From Musa acuminata AAA Group (lineage: Eukaryota; Streptophyta; Magnoliopsida; Zingiberales; Musaceae), in NCBI RefSeq assembly GCF_036884655.1, contig NC_088340.1, positions 2,495,001 through 2,559,000 on the forward strand: 64,000 nucleotides of DNA, given 5' to 3'. The notes below the pieces were generated by a model, which saw nothing but the letters and a program-made list of their open reading frames with translations, did not search any database and was not told the DNA's origin. Made by a program: the position numbers and the translations under genes. Below are positions 1 through 12,277 of this stretch, in pieces. The first letter of the stretch is position 1. Each line of letters begins with the position of its first letter.

Positions 1-605
1 CATCTCACTTAACAGCATGTGAATGCTTGGATCCAAATGCTAAACACTTGCATAGAATCAACATATTACAAGCACAAAAGATCTCGAGAAGCAGCATCAG
101 ATCTTTTCATCAGAATGCTGCCACCATGTCCATTTAGAATAAAGGTTGTTGATTTTATGCCTATCATAGCCTCAGGAATTCAATAATATTCCAATTAAAT
201 AGATGTATACTAGCCTTTATCTTTCTATCCGTAGGAAGTTATCAATTCGTCAAGCAAACATTCTATAATATGAACTAAAAATGTCCCTGGCAAGTTCCAA
301 GCCTATGTTCTCTACTTTAAGGTTGTTAGCAACCATTATAAGTTGTGGCAATGTAAGTATGACATTGATTCTGCTTCCACTGCTGGAAAGGATAACGGTG
401 GCTTTTTAGCTAGCTCATACGTGGACGAAAGGCATTAACAGGAAAAGGTCTAACTTATATGGTGATGGATCTTGGTAAGGCAATCAAGGTTAGACATCGA
501 GAAAACCTAGAAGCTCCTCTAGTATCTTGTCAAGACATTAAACCATCAAATTAGATTTCCTGCAAGTTTTTGTTGCCCCACTCTACCCCACTCCTCCTTG
601 CAGTT

Positions 606-832
606 AAAGTAGTGGATGGTTCTGCCTTGAAATCTTACAATCTTGTGGTTCAATCTTCTACTACTACGGAAACAATATGCAAGCCATATCCCTCAACAGC
701 GTCTTCCTTCTTTCATGAAGAAAGTGGTGGATGGTTCTACCTTGAAATCTTACAATCTTGTGCTTCAATCTTCTACTACTACGACAACAATATGCAAGCC
801 ATATCCCTCAACAGCATCTTCCTTCTTTCATG
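606..832. repeat. Two-copy tandem duplication, 115-bp unit
   Basis: The stretch from 606 to 720 is repeated from 721 to about 832 with only a few substitutions and a small indel near the end of the second copy. Both copies start with aaagt(a/g)gtggatggttct and carry a ctactactacg run. The unit is not a multiple of three, so the reading frame changes between copies, which argues against a coding repeat. It would lie in the first intron of the candidate gene starting at 1181. Confidence 0.85.
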
Positions 833-1170
833 ACGGAAGAAATCAAATTTGATTAATTTCGCGAAAAAGCAAACTGGCAAGGATGGATTTTGGCAATAAT
901 ATGAACAAGAACCCGCGGACACATGAACATAAATGCAAACGCTGAGTTCTGACGGGACCACCAAGGGATCAGATTCCATCGACGATATCAGAAAACACAA
1001 AATTATGTTCATACGAACCAGAAAACATCAGGCAGCAGATGACACACGTAGATACACAAGAATCCCACTAAAACAAAGCCAAGCATATCAAAATTCGCAA
1101 GAAAGAAGAGCAGCAACGATGGCGATCGACCGAAGAAAACGTTACAAGAAGGGACAATAGGCAGGGATAC

Positions 1171-1181
1171 CTCTTAGACAT
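1171..1181 (-). CDS. Candidate first coding exon, RPL23-like (partial, uncertain)
   Basis: On the minus strand an ATG at 1181 opens the codons for Met-Ser-Lys-Arg and runs directly into a GT donor at 1170 (AAGAG/GTATCC). Plant 60S ribosomal protein L23 genes have, as I recall, this arrangement: a very short first exon encoding MSKR with an intron in the following codon. A CT-rich leader precedes the ATG. Farther upstream are TGGGCC/TGGGCT motifs and a partial telo box, typical of ribosomal-protein promoters. I found no second exon between 1 and 1170, so the intron would have to leave the window. The call rests on eleven coding bases plus promoter context, so other genes remain possible. Confidence 0.33.
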
Positions 1182-1560
1182 CGTTGACAGCGAGAGAGAG
1201 AGAGGATGAGAATGAAGACGAGATGAAGACCGAAGAGTGAAATGGTGGGGAGGCGAGAGAGAAATTAGGAGAATTAATTAGCCCCTATTTTGATCGGTTG
1301 GTTCTTAGGGTATGGTGCGGCCCGCCCTCGCGTCACCCACCGAGCACGAGGAGCCGGCGCGAAGCAGTCTCTGGCGTTCCCTTCGTCCACGGAAATGGCA
1401 GCAATGTAATTAGGACGAGGAATGAGAGTGGATGGCCTGCAGACGTGGTCGGTTTGAATTGTCGGAACGCTGCATCGAACGGTCGACATGTCTGGGATGC
1501 AACGAACGACGGTGATCTCGTGGCGCGGCCCAACCGGTGGACAGCCCATGAATGTCCACA
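1182..1560 (-). promoter_or_regulatory. Candidate promoter with Site II and partial telo box
   Basis: Read on the minus strand this stretch carries TGGGCC (1532-1527), TGGGCT (1548-1543) and ACCCTAAG (1311-1304), a near match to the plant telo box, followed by a pyrimidine-rich leader up to the ATG at 1181. Site II and telo-box pairs are known from plant ribosomal-protein and other housekeeping promoters. The motifs are directly visible; their use is inferred. Confidence 0.4.
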
Positions 1561-1599
1561 GACGAAATCAAATCATTTTAAGAAATTTTTATTTCATTA

Positions 1600-4500
1600 T
1601 CATATATTGGTGTGAAATTACGTTGCTGTCGATAATTATTTTGTATATTTCACATTTTCAATCCACTTAAAATTCAGATATTGCTTGATCCAGATCCAGC
1701 GGTGGTGATCTAATTCTGGCAGTGAATGTTAAAAGACACGTAATGCACGCATCGCAACGCAGTTCATTTGCATGGATTACGTATTCGTAGTGTCTCCACA
1801 TCCAAATCTTTCGTCCATTACCTACGGAGTTACCCCAAATGACTGCCACTCTCTTTTCCCCTTATATAGTTTAATTACACAGCGCATTTTACACTTGTTT
1901 CCACTGAGGCAAGAGTTCTGCAGAGTACACTGAGGAGTCTTAGTTTGTGTCGTCTTGAATCAGAAAGTTCCTTGCTGAACATAGGTAGGAGACACTGAAA
2001 GGACTGAGAAATCTTAAAGTATAACTACGAAAGAACGAGACCGTCTCACGATTCTGCGTTGCTTCTGTAAGTTTCGGGATCACCCTCTGAATTAAGGCCT
2101 GTTTCTTTTGCAGAAAGTTAGCTCCAGTCCTTGATCTGGATTCTTCTGCTACAGGAACAGCATCATGTAAGTTAAGTACCAGTTGACAAGAAGAGGCATT
2201 TGCATGAGGATAATGGATTAGTTTGGACATCTATGCAATGGCCCAACCTTGTTTTGCATTAACTTACTCTTCTGCTTGTATGTTCTTGAATGTGAAGTTG
2301 GATCATCCATAAATTGTATGTTCTTAAATTACTCACGGCTTCAGGTTGTCGAAAATCTTCTAAGAGTCTAGACTCATCTTCTCCTTCCCAAACTAATTCG
2401 ATGACATTTAGTGCAAATTTGAAGTACAACACATCGTCAGATTGTGTGCTCTTAAATGTGAGGTTATATCAACCGGAAAGTGGTCTAGTTCTCTCCATTC
2501 TACTCCCAGGAAAAGAAGAGCATATGTCGTTTGATTGGATTCTTAGAAGTCCAGTGAAGCATTAGGAGCTACCTATAGCTCCGGGCATCCAATGGACGAC
2601 GAGAGCTTCTCTATAACGTATCATGCAACTCTACCTTTTATGGAGGAACTATATATCCTTATGGAAGTAGGACAAAGGTGCTATCACTGAAAGCGGAGAA
2701 GAAAGCAAAAGTCTCTTATTAAATAAAGGGAAGAGCACTAGATCTTGTCTGCTTTATTGGGAAGGGGAGATCTTTCCTCGCATTTACACCAAGCTCGAAT
2801 GCGTCATGGCCCCGAGAAAGTGAAAGAACACCCTCCTGCTAACATGGCCAAGAAAAGAAGGGCTTTCCTCTGTTTTGATTGATCTTGCAGGTGGTGCGTT
2901 CAAAGATCTCCCACTTCTGGACTCGACGCGATGCTGTAATCTTTCGGATATATTTTTACTCTCTCATAAACTTTTGTTTTCCCGAAAGCTATATTTTGTC
3001 GAAGGCCTTTCTTGATCCTCTCATGACGCGCTCGGCCATGGATGAATGAAGGGGCAGCAAAAATAATTCCTTCGAACTAGGCAGTAGTCTATAAAGTCTG
3101 ACAGAGTACGGACGCCACCATCTCATTGTCTTTGTGGCCGCAGATCTACTCTTCATAACATCCCTTCTACCTCTTTGAATCCAACGTAAGATTTACCTAC
3201 ACCAAGAAGTGTTCGAGCAGAGACACAGATTCTCACCCGGTCTAACTTGGTTCTACGGTTGTTCGTTGACTTGGTTTGATTTGACGATACAACGATCTCG
3301 ACCGTCGGATCTGTAATGTCGTCCGTCCGACATAATCGTGACCACACAGTTAGAGAACACGTGGAATCAGACGACTGCGATGGATCGATCGATTGAAGTC
3401 GTGGTCATCTTGCCAGGAGAATAGTTCTGTTCCGGTGCCACAAAAAACCAATCAGTCATCAGGTGGGTGGTACTGTTGGAGCAGTGATCCAGTTCTCTCT
3501 CTCTCTCTGCACTTGGAGATTGTAGGACCATGTTGGTGGGGCCTGGCCCACACTTGTATCTGTAAAATGAAAATACCTCGAAGAAAAAGATGAACAAAAT
3601 GAAAGAACCAAATGAGGCAAAAGAAGGCAAGAATAATCAAGAGACAGATGCATTGGGTCAACTTTAGGCTAGAAGGGTCAGTGAATTTTATCAAAAAGAA
3701 AAAGAAAAGAAGAAAGCAAAAAGGAACAATGGATATTGAGAGAGATGGAAAAGGAAAGGAAAAAGTGATGGTGCATCTCATACTTAGTGGAAGGAGCTTT
3801 TGGAATGATTGGTTCATCCATGTAAACACTATAGAGTACAATGTGTGGACTTATAACTAGTAGCTGAGGGTTGTGCATGCAGCAATGGTAACAACTGGTC
3901 CTACCTCTCTGGGATCTTAAAGCTGTGTTACAAATCTTCACTTTTAGCAAGTCGACAGCAGTGTTCATGTAACATAGTGGATTTGCTTTTGTGGATCATC
4001 ACATCTTTCTCCCAGAAAAGAAGGGGGAAAAGTTTGGGTCTCTTCCTCCTTCGTATCATGTTCATTTTATCTCTGCAAGTAAGACCCATGAGGTAAATCT
4101 TGACAGTGTTTGGAGCTGTGTCTACAGCATCATGCTTTCCTTGATGCTCCACGACACTGTGGCTGGGAAACCTTGTTGTCTTTTTCTCCAGAAAGAAAGC
4201 ATGGCGGAAATGCTCTTTTTGTCATCTTTGAGCCATCATCCTTCGTCGCTCGTCAGGTGCTCTCTCTTTGATCTCTCTTCTTCTCGAGGCACCGCCTTTT
4301 ATCCGACGAGGAGAGGCTCGGTTGCATACACCTTACAGATTCTGCACAAGCCAGCCGGCGAAGCTCGCAATCGACAGTGGAGAATGATCGGTTGGAACAG
4401 GAGATAGTGTAACGATGCACTCATAAAGCGGATTTCTCTGCTTGCCATTTCCTTTTCTACCTCTTTTTGGCTTTAGGTAACGTCGGGGGCGTCTATGTAA

Positions 4501-6740
4501 GTAATGCCCAATCTAAGTCGCAGCTCTCATGTTGCATGAGCTACTTTTCTGTAGGTACAAGAAAAATACAAACATGCATGCATGTATTCCCTCGTCTCGT
4601 CCTGAACAAGGCTCCTAGTTTGACTACTATTACTAAGTGGAACGATGAGAGACTTGTAAGTTGCAGCAATCGACCATCTACGGAAGACAACCTAGTTTAA
4701 TCAGCGAGTTGTTGGTCCGAGGAAATCGACAGCATGCCTCGCCCACGTCCCTCGCCACCCTCGTAACTCCGCTCGAGGGGGACAACGCTGTCTCTCCCGT
4801 TGGAAAGTGAACAGCGAAAGCAATAAATATATTCTCGCTGACGGGGTCCAGTGTCTCCTTTTCCCTTGCAAGGTGAAGAACAGCGGTAGGCTTGCGCTGT
4901 CATGAACTACGTATGAACATGACAAGGAGGATTTGCAGAGGAGAATTAGGTACGCAAAGGAAGGCTAGCTCTTGGGATCTTAACGTCACAACTACTAGTC
5001 AGGGCAAGTCCATAAATTCTCATGACTCGTGTGGCGGCCAACTCTCCATGTCCCAATCCATCTTGTCAACTGTTCGCAGCAGCCTGACCTCTCATTGTTG
5101 GACTTGAGTCATGTTCTTCGAGAACAAATAAGTTGATAAGAAATGCCCCCTCTTGAGTGCATGTCTGAGCTTTCTCATTGGAAAGGCTACCTACCTACCC
5201 CTTTTACATCAAGTTAATCGATTAGATGCAAATAGGGCACTCGTTTCAAGTGGACGTCCACGAGTAGCAATCCTACTCTGAAGAATTTGTGCAAGTGACA
5301 TAAATGGAGTTATGAGATGGAAGAAAGGTGAGGTTGGAAACGTCTAGTGAGTTGCTGCCATTTGTAACCATAGCTCCCAGGTCTAATAAATGGCGTGCCG
5401 AGAAAGGTCAGACGATAGTGGCCAAACTTCTACTGGTACATGAATGAGTAGTGTTATGATCGATTAGTTTGTAATAGTCAAGTTCAGTAATTTGGATCGT
5501 GACATGTCATATATTTCGTCTTAGCTTTCACCTAAGACATGAAGCCAAAGCAGAGGACATCGAGATTGGTATTTGAGATGTGAAGAATCCAATGTCATGA
5601 GTTGGTGTACATGTGATACATAATATCAAAGGCCAAATGCATATATTCATGCAGATAGATTGATCAGATGAACGTAAACAAAGATACATGATAAGCTTTT
5701 GGATCGGGTAATGGATCTAGAACCGTACATGATTCGATAAGGTCATTGGATGTAGAACGAGGATGCAGATCCGGAATTAATTTCGGATTGGGGTTGGAAT
5801 ACCTACGGAGCTCCATCAGCCAACAAGCCTGGATGTGTGTCATGCTCGGACTCTCTCGATGGAAGACAAACAAAGTGCAGAGAATAGAGAATATGTGACA
5901 GAGCATTGAAAAGGACAACTGGGCAAGGCGTAAGGATCAAGTTTGGGGAAGGTCAGGGAAGTGTGGAGCCTCTCTCACGTTGGGGAGGGGCTACTCCCAG
6001 ACACAACCTGATCACTCTCCCTCTTCCGTCTACTACAGTACACGCAGACATACTGATGATGGACTGATTGTGGTCTGATGTGACCCTTCGGCACGCCTGC
6101 TGTTGACTGCTCTCCTTCTCTCCCTCTCCCTCTGCTCATCATAAATTCGCAGCAAGAATAACCCGTTCTCCCGTTTTACCGCTTGTGGCATACGATATGT
6201 AGCTGTATCGTTCTCTCTCGAGGATGATGACAATCATTCTCATAGATGCATGTAGAGGAGCAGGAGAGCATGATTTGCTTACAGGGTTTTGAATGTCTAT
6301 CTGACGGGCACTCGTATGCTTTGGAAGGCATAGCGGACCATACAACATGACGAAGAACAAGTTGGGCGGTGGTGTGATAGATTCATGCAACCCTTCGAAA
6401 GACAGGTGAAGAATCTCCCGTTTGAGACGCTTACATTTGGAATTATCTGGTCTCTTTGCCTTTACAGGCGGCGCATATGCAACGCAACGACAGGAAGGAA
6501 GACAGCCTTCTTTTGTGGAAGAGAAATCCAGGGAAAATAGTTAGTTTTAATTACTAGTACATGAACTTGAAGCCTGGGAGTTGAAAGGAGTGTTAGTAAG
6601 GTCTGGTCTCCTCCCTCTTTGGTACAGTAGATCAGAATAATAACTCTATAAGAAGAGTAGAAAAAAGGATTTCCCGGACACTCATTATCTCGAATATTGA
6701 CATGGCATGAGGATCTAATAAAACAACAAGCATCCTCATC
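1600..6740. other. Intergenic, no recognised gene
   Basis: Open frames here are all shorter than about 140 codons, overlap on both strands and match no family I know. Splice-like sites occur but no chain of exons can be joined into a recognisable protein. Content is unremarkable apart from a short CT run near 3490-3507 and several purine-rich stretches around 3690-3770. Promoter-distal regulatory DNA or non-coding transcripts cannot be excluded. Confidence 0.5.
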
Positions 6741-6744
6741 CTCA

Positions 6745-6746
<2 letters not shown>

Positions 6747-6812
<66 letters not shown>
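6747..6812. repeat. (AT)33 microsatellite
   Basis: Sixty-six bases of uninterrupted AT dinucleotides. It creates artificial Tyr-Ile repeat open frames on the minus strand. The tract is self-complementary and likely length-polymorphic. Confidence 0.97.
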
Positions 6813-6814
<2 letters not shown>

Positions 6815-7401
6815 TATGTCTCTCGTGTGTAATTGTAAGTGATTCATTGAAGAAGGAAGAAGTGACATTCACATATTAATTGCATTAGCAGTAAGTAAAC
6901 GGCATTTACTACCGTTGTGCTGCGACTTTGTTGCTCTCTTTCCCTAGAACCCAAAGGAGAAGAGAACCAATAATATAGCAGTTATTACAAAGATGATTCT
7001 AGGGACAAATAAGTAGAATATACTATGAATGAGAGGAACACACAGCTTCCGGACATGAACACATTGCTTTCTTCTCTGTAAGCAGTTAGCTTTGGGGTAA
7101 GAGGAGAACCAGGAAAAGACAGTAAACTGAATCAGGAGAAGATATAATAAAGCAACACGGATGGAGAAACATGTTTCCCAGAACAAGGAACACAAAGAGG
7201 CAGCTCATCGGTGCCTCAGAACATAGCAACCTATGACTTGATCACTTCATTACAAAGGAGATGCTCCTTTACAGGACCTTAGCCCACATGGAGCTTCTAA
7301 CTTGGCATGGCACGGACATAACCATAACCAAGAGATAGAAAGAAGAAACATTATGAACCGGATAGTGAAGGCCGGGGGGATCAGCTAAAGGTCTGGCCAT
7401 A

Positions 7402-8365
7402 TCACCTTTGCTCGTGTGGTTGATGGCAGTCTTGTTCGATCTCTGATGATGGATCATCTTCCTCCTCCAAGCAGTTGATGCCATACGCAGCGTGCCCACG
7501 CCCAAAGGCTTTGATGTGATCCTTCAGCGATCTCTTGTGCTTGAAGTCGGAGCCGCAGATGCAGTACCACAGTTTGCCACAGTTCTTCTCGTGGGTTCTC
7601 CAATCTCCCTTCACCGCAAAGGCCTTACCGCACTTGCGGCACATGAAGGGCTTGATTCCATGCTTCCTTTTATAGTGAGTTTGGAGGGTCCTGAAGTCCT
7701 TCAGTGGCTTTGATCTTGGATGGTCTATGTTGTTCCTGCAGCCGGGAGCACAGCAATAGCAGGGTAGCCTTAGCATTGCCGTCGGTTGGATGCCTCTGAG
7801 AGACTCTGGCCCCTTCCTATACTGTGATCCATGCCCCCACATATGCATCTATCGTACAACACAACGGAAGACACACTGAAGTCATGATATCAAAACCATT
7901 AGAGATCATCAAGATCTTTTGAGAAAGGTATGTCACGTAATGTTCTCCTCCAAAAGAAAACAAGGATAGGAAAAACCGGTGCACTTATTTCAGTTGCCAT
8001 TGATTCTCTTTTGTATTTGAATTACTGGTTCGGGTATTATATCTAGCTAGCATAGCAAGAACTAATTGCACAAGAATTTGAAGACCTTAAAGGAAGGAGA
8101 GAAAAAGGGTTTCTAGCTAGCAGTCAATGAAGCTATATCATGTGAAGTACACATGTCTGACGGATGAGAAACAGCCCTTAATATATCAAGGAAGAATTAT
8201 TCTTCCGGACATCAGCGGTCTGCACAAGATTTATACTGATATAAGATTGCGTCGCTCTTTTTCATCTGCGGCTGAATCTGAAACCTTGCCGGTTGGTTTG
8301 TCAGAAACAAAACTTCAGAAGGGCTCGCAAAAAATTTCAGAAAGATTTACTGCATGAAAACCCCC

Positions 8366-8406
<41 letters not shown>

Positions 8407-8569
8407 CAGATCGCCTCTCAGTACTGTTTTAGGAAAAGCAGCTCATTTCTATGGCTTTATATGAACTCCAATTCCTGAGTCAGTGGACCGAGAGCTGAAG
8501 ATCATGACTAGCCTTGAACTATATGAGCCATCCTGAGAACTGAAAACCTTTCAGTCATATTTTTTTTTT

Positions 8570-8632
<63 letters not shown>

Positions 8633-9498
8633 ACTACCAGTGCTTCACACATCAACAGCTCCAAAAGGAAAAAGAAAAAGAAGTATGAGGAGCGTAGCCT
8701 ATGTCAAGTTAAATCACATAAAAGGAGGGGTAAAAATCGGCGTCCGTCTCGGCGACCTGCAGTAAAATATGGAGCCAAGTGCTACATAGCTCCCACAAAC
8801 CTTTAGGATGCAGAAAAGAACCCTTGTGGAACATAGATCTCATCATAAAGACCTGACATGAGAAGCAAATCGAAACAAGTGCAAGAAATAGAGGAAGAAA
8901 CGGATACCTGCATGTTGTTGTATCGATTAAAAGTCTTGTAGCAGACAGGGCAAGAGAACTGGGTAGGTCCAATAAGGATTTGAGAAGGAGTAGGAATCCA
9001 GTACTGGCCTTTGTTGAGCCTTCCTATGGGATTGGAAGGGTAGCCTATAGGAACCACGTCGTCACCACCTTCGGTTTCCTTCTCCGCACTATGATCTTCC
9101 GAGGTTGAGGGGAGTCTTGATATCAGATCAACTGCACCGGGGCTCGGGAGGCCTATGTGGAGGGCCACAGTCACCGCATCGACTTCATCGTCGGCTTCAT
9201 CCTCGATACGTGCGGCTTTGTTCTTGGCCCCTTCGGCGGAGGCACTGCACGAGGTGTCCTCCTCCTCTTCCTCCTCCTCCTCCTCCTCCTCCTCTCGGTG
9301 CCTTGTGGGGCTGAGGCTGAGGAGAGGGAGCGCCTCCCTAAGAGGAGGGGAAGGAGGATGCCTTGGGAGGAAGGAGCTGGTGTAGCTGTGCGTGATGAAG
9401 CTGTAGGACTGAGTGGCAACTGGTGGCGGAGGTGGGGTGGAGGTGAAAGAGTAGTGGTTGTAGAATCCTCTGGAGAAATTAGTGTAGGGATCTGCCAT
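7402..9498 (-). CDS. WIP-family C2H2 zinc-finger transcription factor
   Basis: Two exons, 9498-8908 and 7848-7402, encode 345 residues; the junction reads CATGCAG/GTATCC ... GATAG/ATGCAT in phase 0. The N-terminal half is low complexity, with Pro-rich runs and a run of about twelve Glu (residues ~69-80) from a GAG repeat. The signature W-I-P triplet lies near residues 167-169 ([11 protein letters not shown]), followed by the first zinc finger (CPVC near 183-186), completed across the intron by HMWGH. Exon 2 carries three further C2H2/C2HC fingers ([20 protein letters not shown]) ending with [13 protein letters not shown]. This is the diagnostic plant WIP domain of TRANSPARENT TESTA 1, NO TRANSMITTING TRACT and the WIP4/5 proteins, nuclear factors controlling seed coat, transmitting tract and root/vein fate. 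I cannot decide the subclade. The 1059-bp intron holds two long GA tracts, and the leader is GA-rich. The gene appears intact. Confidence 0.95.
8368..8403. repeat. (GA)n microsatellite in WIP gene intron
   Basis: About 36 bases of AG/GA repeats preceded by seven C, inside the single intron of the WIP gene. On the sense (minus) strand it is a CT tract, about 520 bases upstream of the exon 2 acceptor. Confidence 0.95.
8570..8625. repeat. Second (GA)n microsatellite in WIP gene intron
   Basis: About 56 bases of nearly perfect GA repeats with one AAA interruption, preceded by a run of T, in the same intron as the tract at 8368-8403. GA/CT tracts are typical binding sites of plant BBR/BPC GAGA factors; any such role here is inferred. 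Confidence 0.95.
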
Positions 9499-9639
9499 GA
9501 CAGGAGATGGACGGAAAGAGAGCAGCCCGATGGATATCTGTAAGGGTTGCCTGTTATAGAGAGAAGGGGCAGAGAGAAAGAGAGACGCTTCAGTAACCAG
9601 AATAAATAAACGTTCAGGACTACAGAGAAGACTAAATAA

Positions 9640-9700
9640 TTCATTAGAGAGAGACAGAGAGAGAGAGATCTAGAGAGAGACAGGGAGAAGAAATGCCTGA
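9640..9700 (-). other. GA-rich leader region upstream of WIP gene
   Basis: Imperfect GAGAGACA repeats lie 140-200 bases upstream of the WIP start codon. An ATG at 9644 on the minus strand opens a 157-codon frame that overlaps the start of the main frame out of register. If transcription starts upstream of 9644 this would act as an overlapping upstream ORF. No TATA box is obvious. Confidence 0.4.
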
Positions 9701-11646
9701 CTGACTACAACATGGAGGAGGGGAAAGTTAGAAGAGAAAGAAAAAGCAAAAGAAGGGAAAAAGATGGATCGAAGAGAGTCGTGCTAGAAAATATAGGGGA
9801 CTTGCAACAAGTATACATGTATGGACTAAATAATATAATACTAACAATAATAATACCACATACAAACATGCCATACATACCACACCATCAACAGGAAGAA
9901 AGAAAGATAACAATTGTCGACGAGATTGGGAGCCCAATCTGTGGCTTGGGTTGGATGCTGTCTACAACTTGCTTTCCTCTTCTGGGCGTTGCCGGTGTTA
10001 ATTTAAGTGGGAGTCGGAAGGAGTTCCCCCGTGTGTTTGCTTGCTTCCACACGGGCATTTGCGTCGGCGATCGAGCCACACGGTCGGCTCGGCTCTGTAC
10101 CAGCCTACCAATCCACCCCTCATCCCGAAGCCAACCTCGCTTTGATCTCGGTGCGCTCCATAAAATACTATGCATCCCCACACGCACTCCTACCGCTTTC
10201 CCCCCCTCGTTGTTCGTATCGCTTCCATGCAGCAGGTTTACGTCGCACCTTCCGCACTTGGTCTAGACCACGACGACACCGATCGGCTTAGCATAGCACC
10301 GATTGTTTGTGACTTAGCATGGAAGACTCGCACACACTTGAGAAACATCATCCTACCTAAACCAATCTCATATTCTTGTATATTGGTAACTTAACTTACG
10401 CCATGTTCTTTTCAATCTTGCATGTACACATGTTCTCGTTTTAACAAAGGGTTGCGATGTTTCTACTTGTCCGGCTCAGCATCGGTAAAGCACCTTCCTG
10501 TTCGATCTTTGTGTCAGCCACGTTGCATTACGAATCATCCAATGATGGCAACTACTGCGTTGATTTGAGGTCACCCAAATGAATATGAGATCGACTGTGT
10601 TTTGCTTGAACTTGATAAGATTATAGAGTTTCTAAAAGCACAAGCTCGGATCAAACACGAGCTCAAGTCGTCAATCGATTTGTATCCGATATCCTATCAA
10701 ACAAAGCCAGGATTGAGTACACCAGATTCATGCATGTTTCATTAAATTCATAGTGTCAATGGAGATTCATTGATGTATGCTGGTTATTGAACCGAAGCTT
10801 TTCTTCGGATAATTATTTGGTGCGATCCAATTATTTAGCAAGCTTACAATCTCATATCTGAAATGCGGTTTGGTATCTACTAGCAGTCGACAGATGTTGA
10901 TACGAGCTACGTACTATGACAATATCCTTCCTATTAAAGGATTCCATTTTCTTAGATTGGGTCTAATTATTTCTTGTCTATCAATTGTTTTGCATGCATC
11001 CAGTCTCCTATTATTAGATTCCAATTTCATAGATTGGATCTACAAGGGATGGGAATTCAAACTGCTAAGGATGACCGGTGACTGGGTCTCGTTTGCTCTT
11101 GGAGGCATGGGGTTTACCTTTCATTTCCTCATTTGAGTTCCCCTCTGATGGCGAAGGTCATGATGGAGACCCGAAACCTATTTCCTATGCAAGTCTCAAT
11201 GAGAAAGCGTCTTCTGTGTTCCATCGTCAATTAGCTCGTGAGAAGATTGCGAATGGCTGATAGGAATTAGGTTAGTCTCCTGAAAGCAACGTAAGTTCTG
11301 TACTACGAGCCATGCATGTGATCACCTATGTTGTCCTTAACTCGAAGCAAAATCCATCGGTATTTGACCAAGCAGACCTATCTATCTTACTGTTGTTCGA
11401 ATATGAGTCGTCGTACATCGATCGCAACCTTTTCCCAATCCTTGCGTCGAAATCTTTGCTGGATGCCAGACGAAGGCGTGCATGGGTGAGGCAACTTTTT
11501 GATAGGCAGAACTAATACAATATCTAAAACGCATGAACACGATTTTGTTTCTGAAAAGCTGCACAACGTGAATCGAAATTCCAAGAAAAGACAATAATGG
11601 ACAAGGGCTACAATGGCTTCTGTTGTGGCTCACGTTTAGATGGGTG

Positions 11647-11649
<3 letters not shown>

Positions 11650-11679
<30 letters not shown>
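11650..11679. repeat. (GA)n microsatellite
   Basis: About 30 bases of uninterrupted GA repeat in intergenic DNA. Confidence 0.95.
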
Positions 11680-11682
<3 letters not shown>

Positions 11683-12234
11683 CCTTAAATACTAATGATT
11701 CCAGAACTCGAGGTGCCGAAGACGAATGATGATGATAGAACACTAACACAATCTGGTTACTATGGAGGAGAGATGTCATCCACCGGCCTGAATCCAGTTC
11801 ACTGTAGACATGGCAGCACAGCGTGTTGTGATGGTAATAGTCAACAGTGACGCTATGAATAGGTTCAGCCAACTCTGACTTCGTTATAGGTGTACACGTA
11901 CATACATATATCATGAACAGACAAGAAAACGCTCTTCTAGATAGTGAATGAACATTTGTGTTGATTAATCCTGGATGAGAAAGGAGAAAACTTGCCTTGT
12001 CTTTGATCCCACATGGAACTTTTTAGGTGCACAACGAAGACAATGTCACACAGATCAACGTACTATATATGCTAGTGAATTATTCGTTCCTCTGAAGATA
12101 GAGAATATGTATGTGAAGTACAGAAGGAAAAGCTAGCCGACCAGATCTCACGGCTAGAGTTGCAGCTTATGGACATGGTCTACTAATATCCAGAAGTCTG
12201 GTCCTCTTACAGCTAGCATACATTGAGCTTTGAA

Positions 12235-12236
<2 letters not shown>

Positions 12237-12274
<38 letters not shown>
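12237..12274. repeat. (CT)n microsatellite
   Basis: About 38 bases of uninterrupted CT repeat in intergenic DNA. Confidence 0.95.

Positions 12275-12277
<3 letters not shown>

Noticed and set aside
3991..4407. 138-codon open frame in intergenic DNA
   Set aside because: No family signature; ordinary length for chance in such composition.
6462..6872. Minus-strand open frames with long Tyr-Ile repeats
   Set aside because: Produced entirely by the (AT)33 microsatellite; flanking codons match no protein.
9712..10266. 184-codon open frame upstream of the WIP gene
   Set aside because: Compositionally odd, overlapped by minus-strand frames, no domain and no splice or promoter context.
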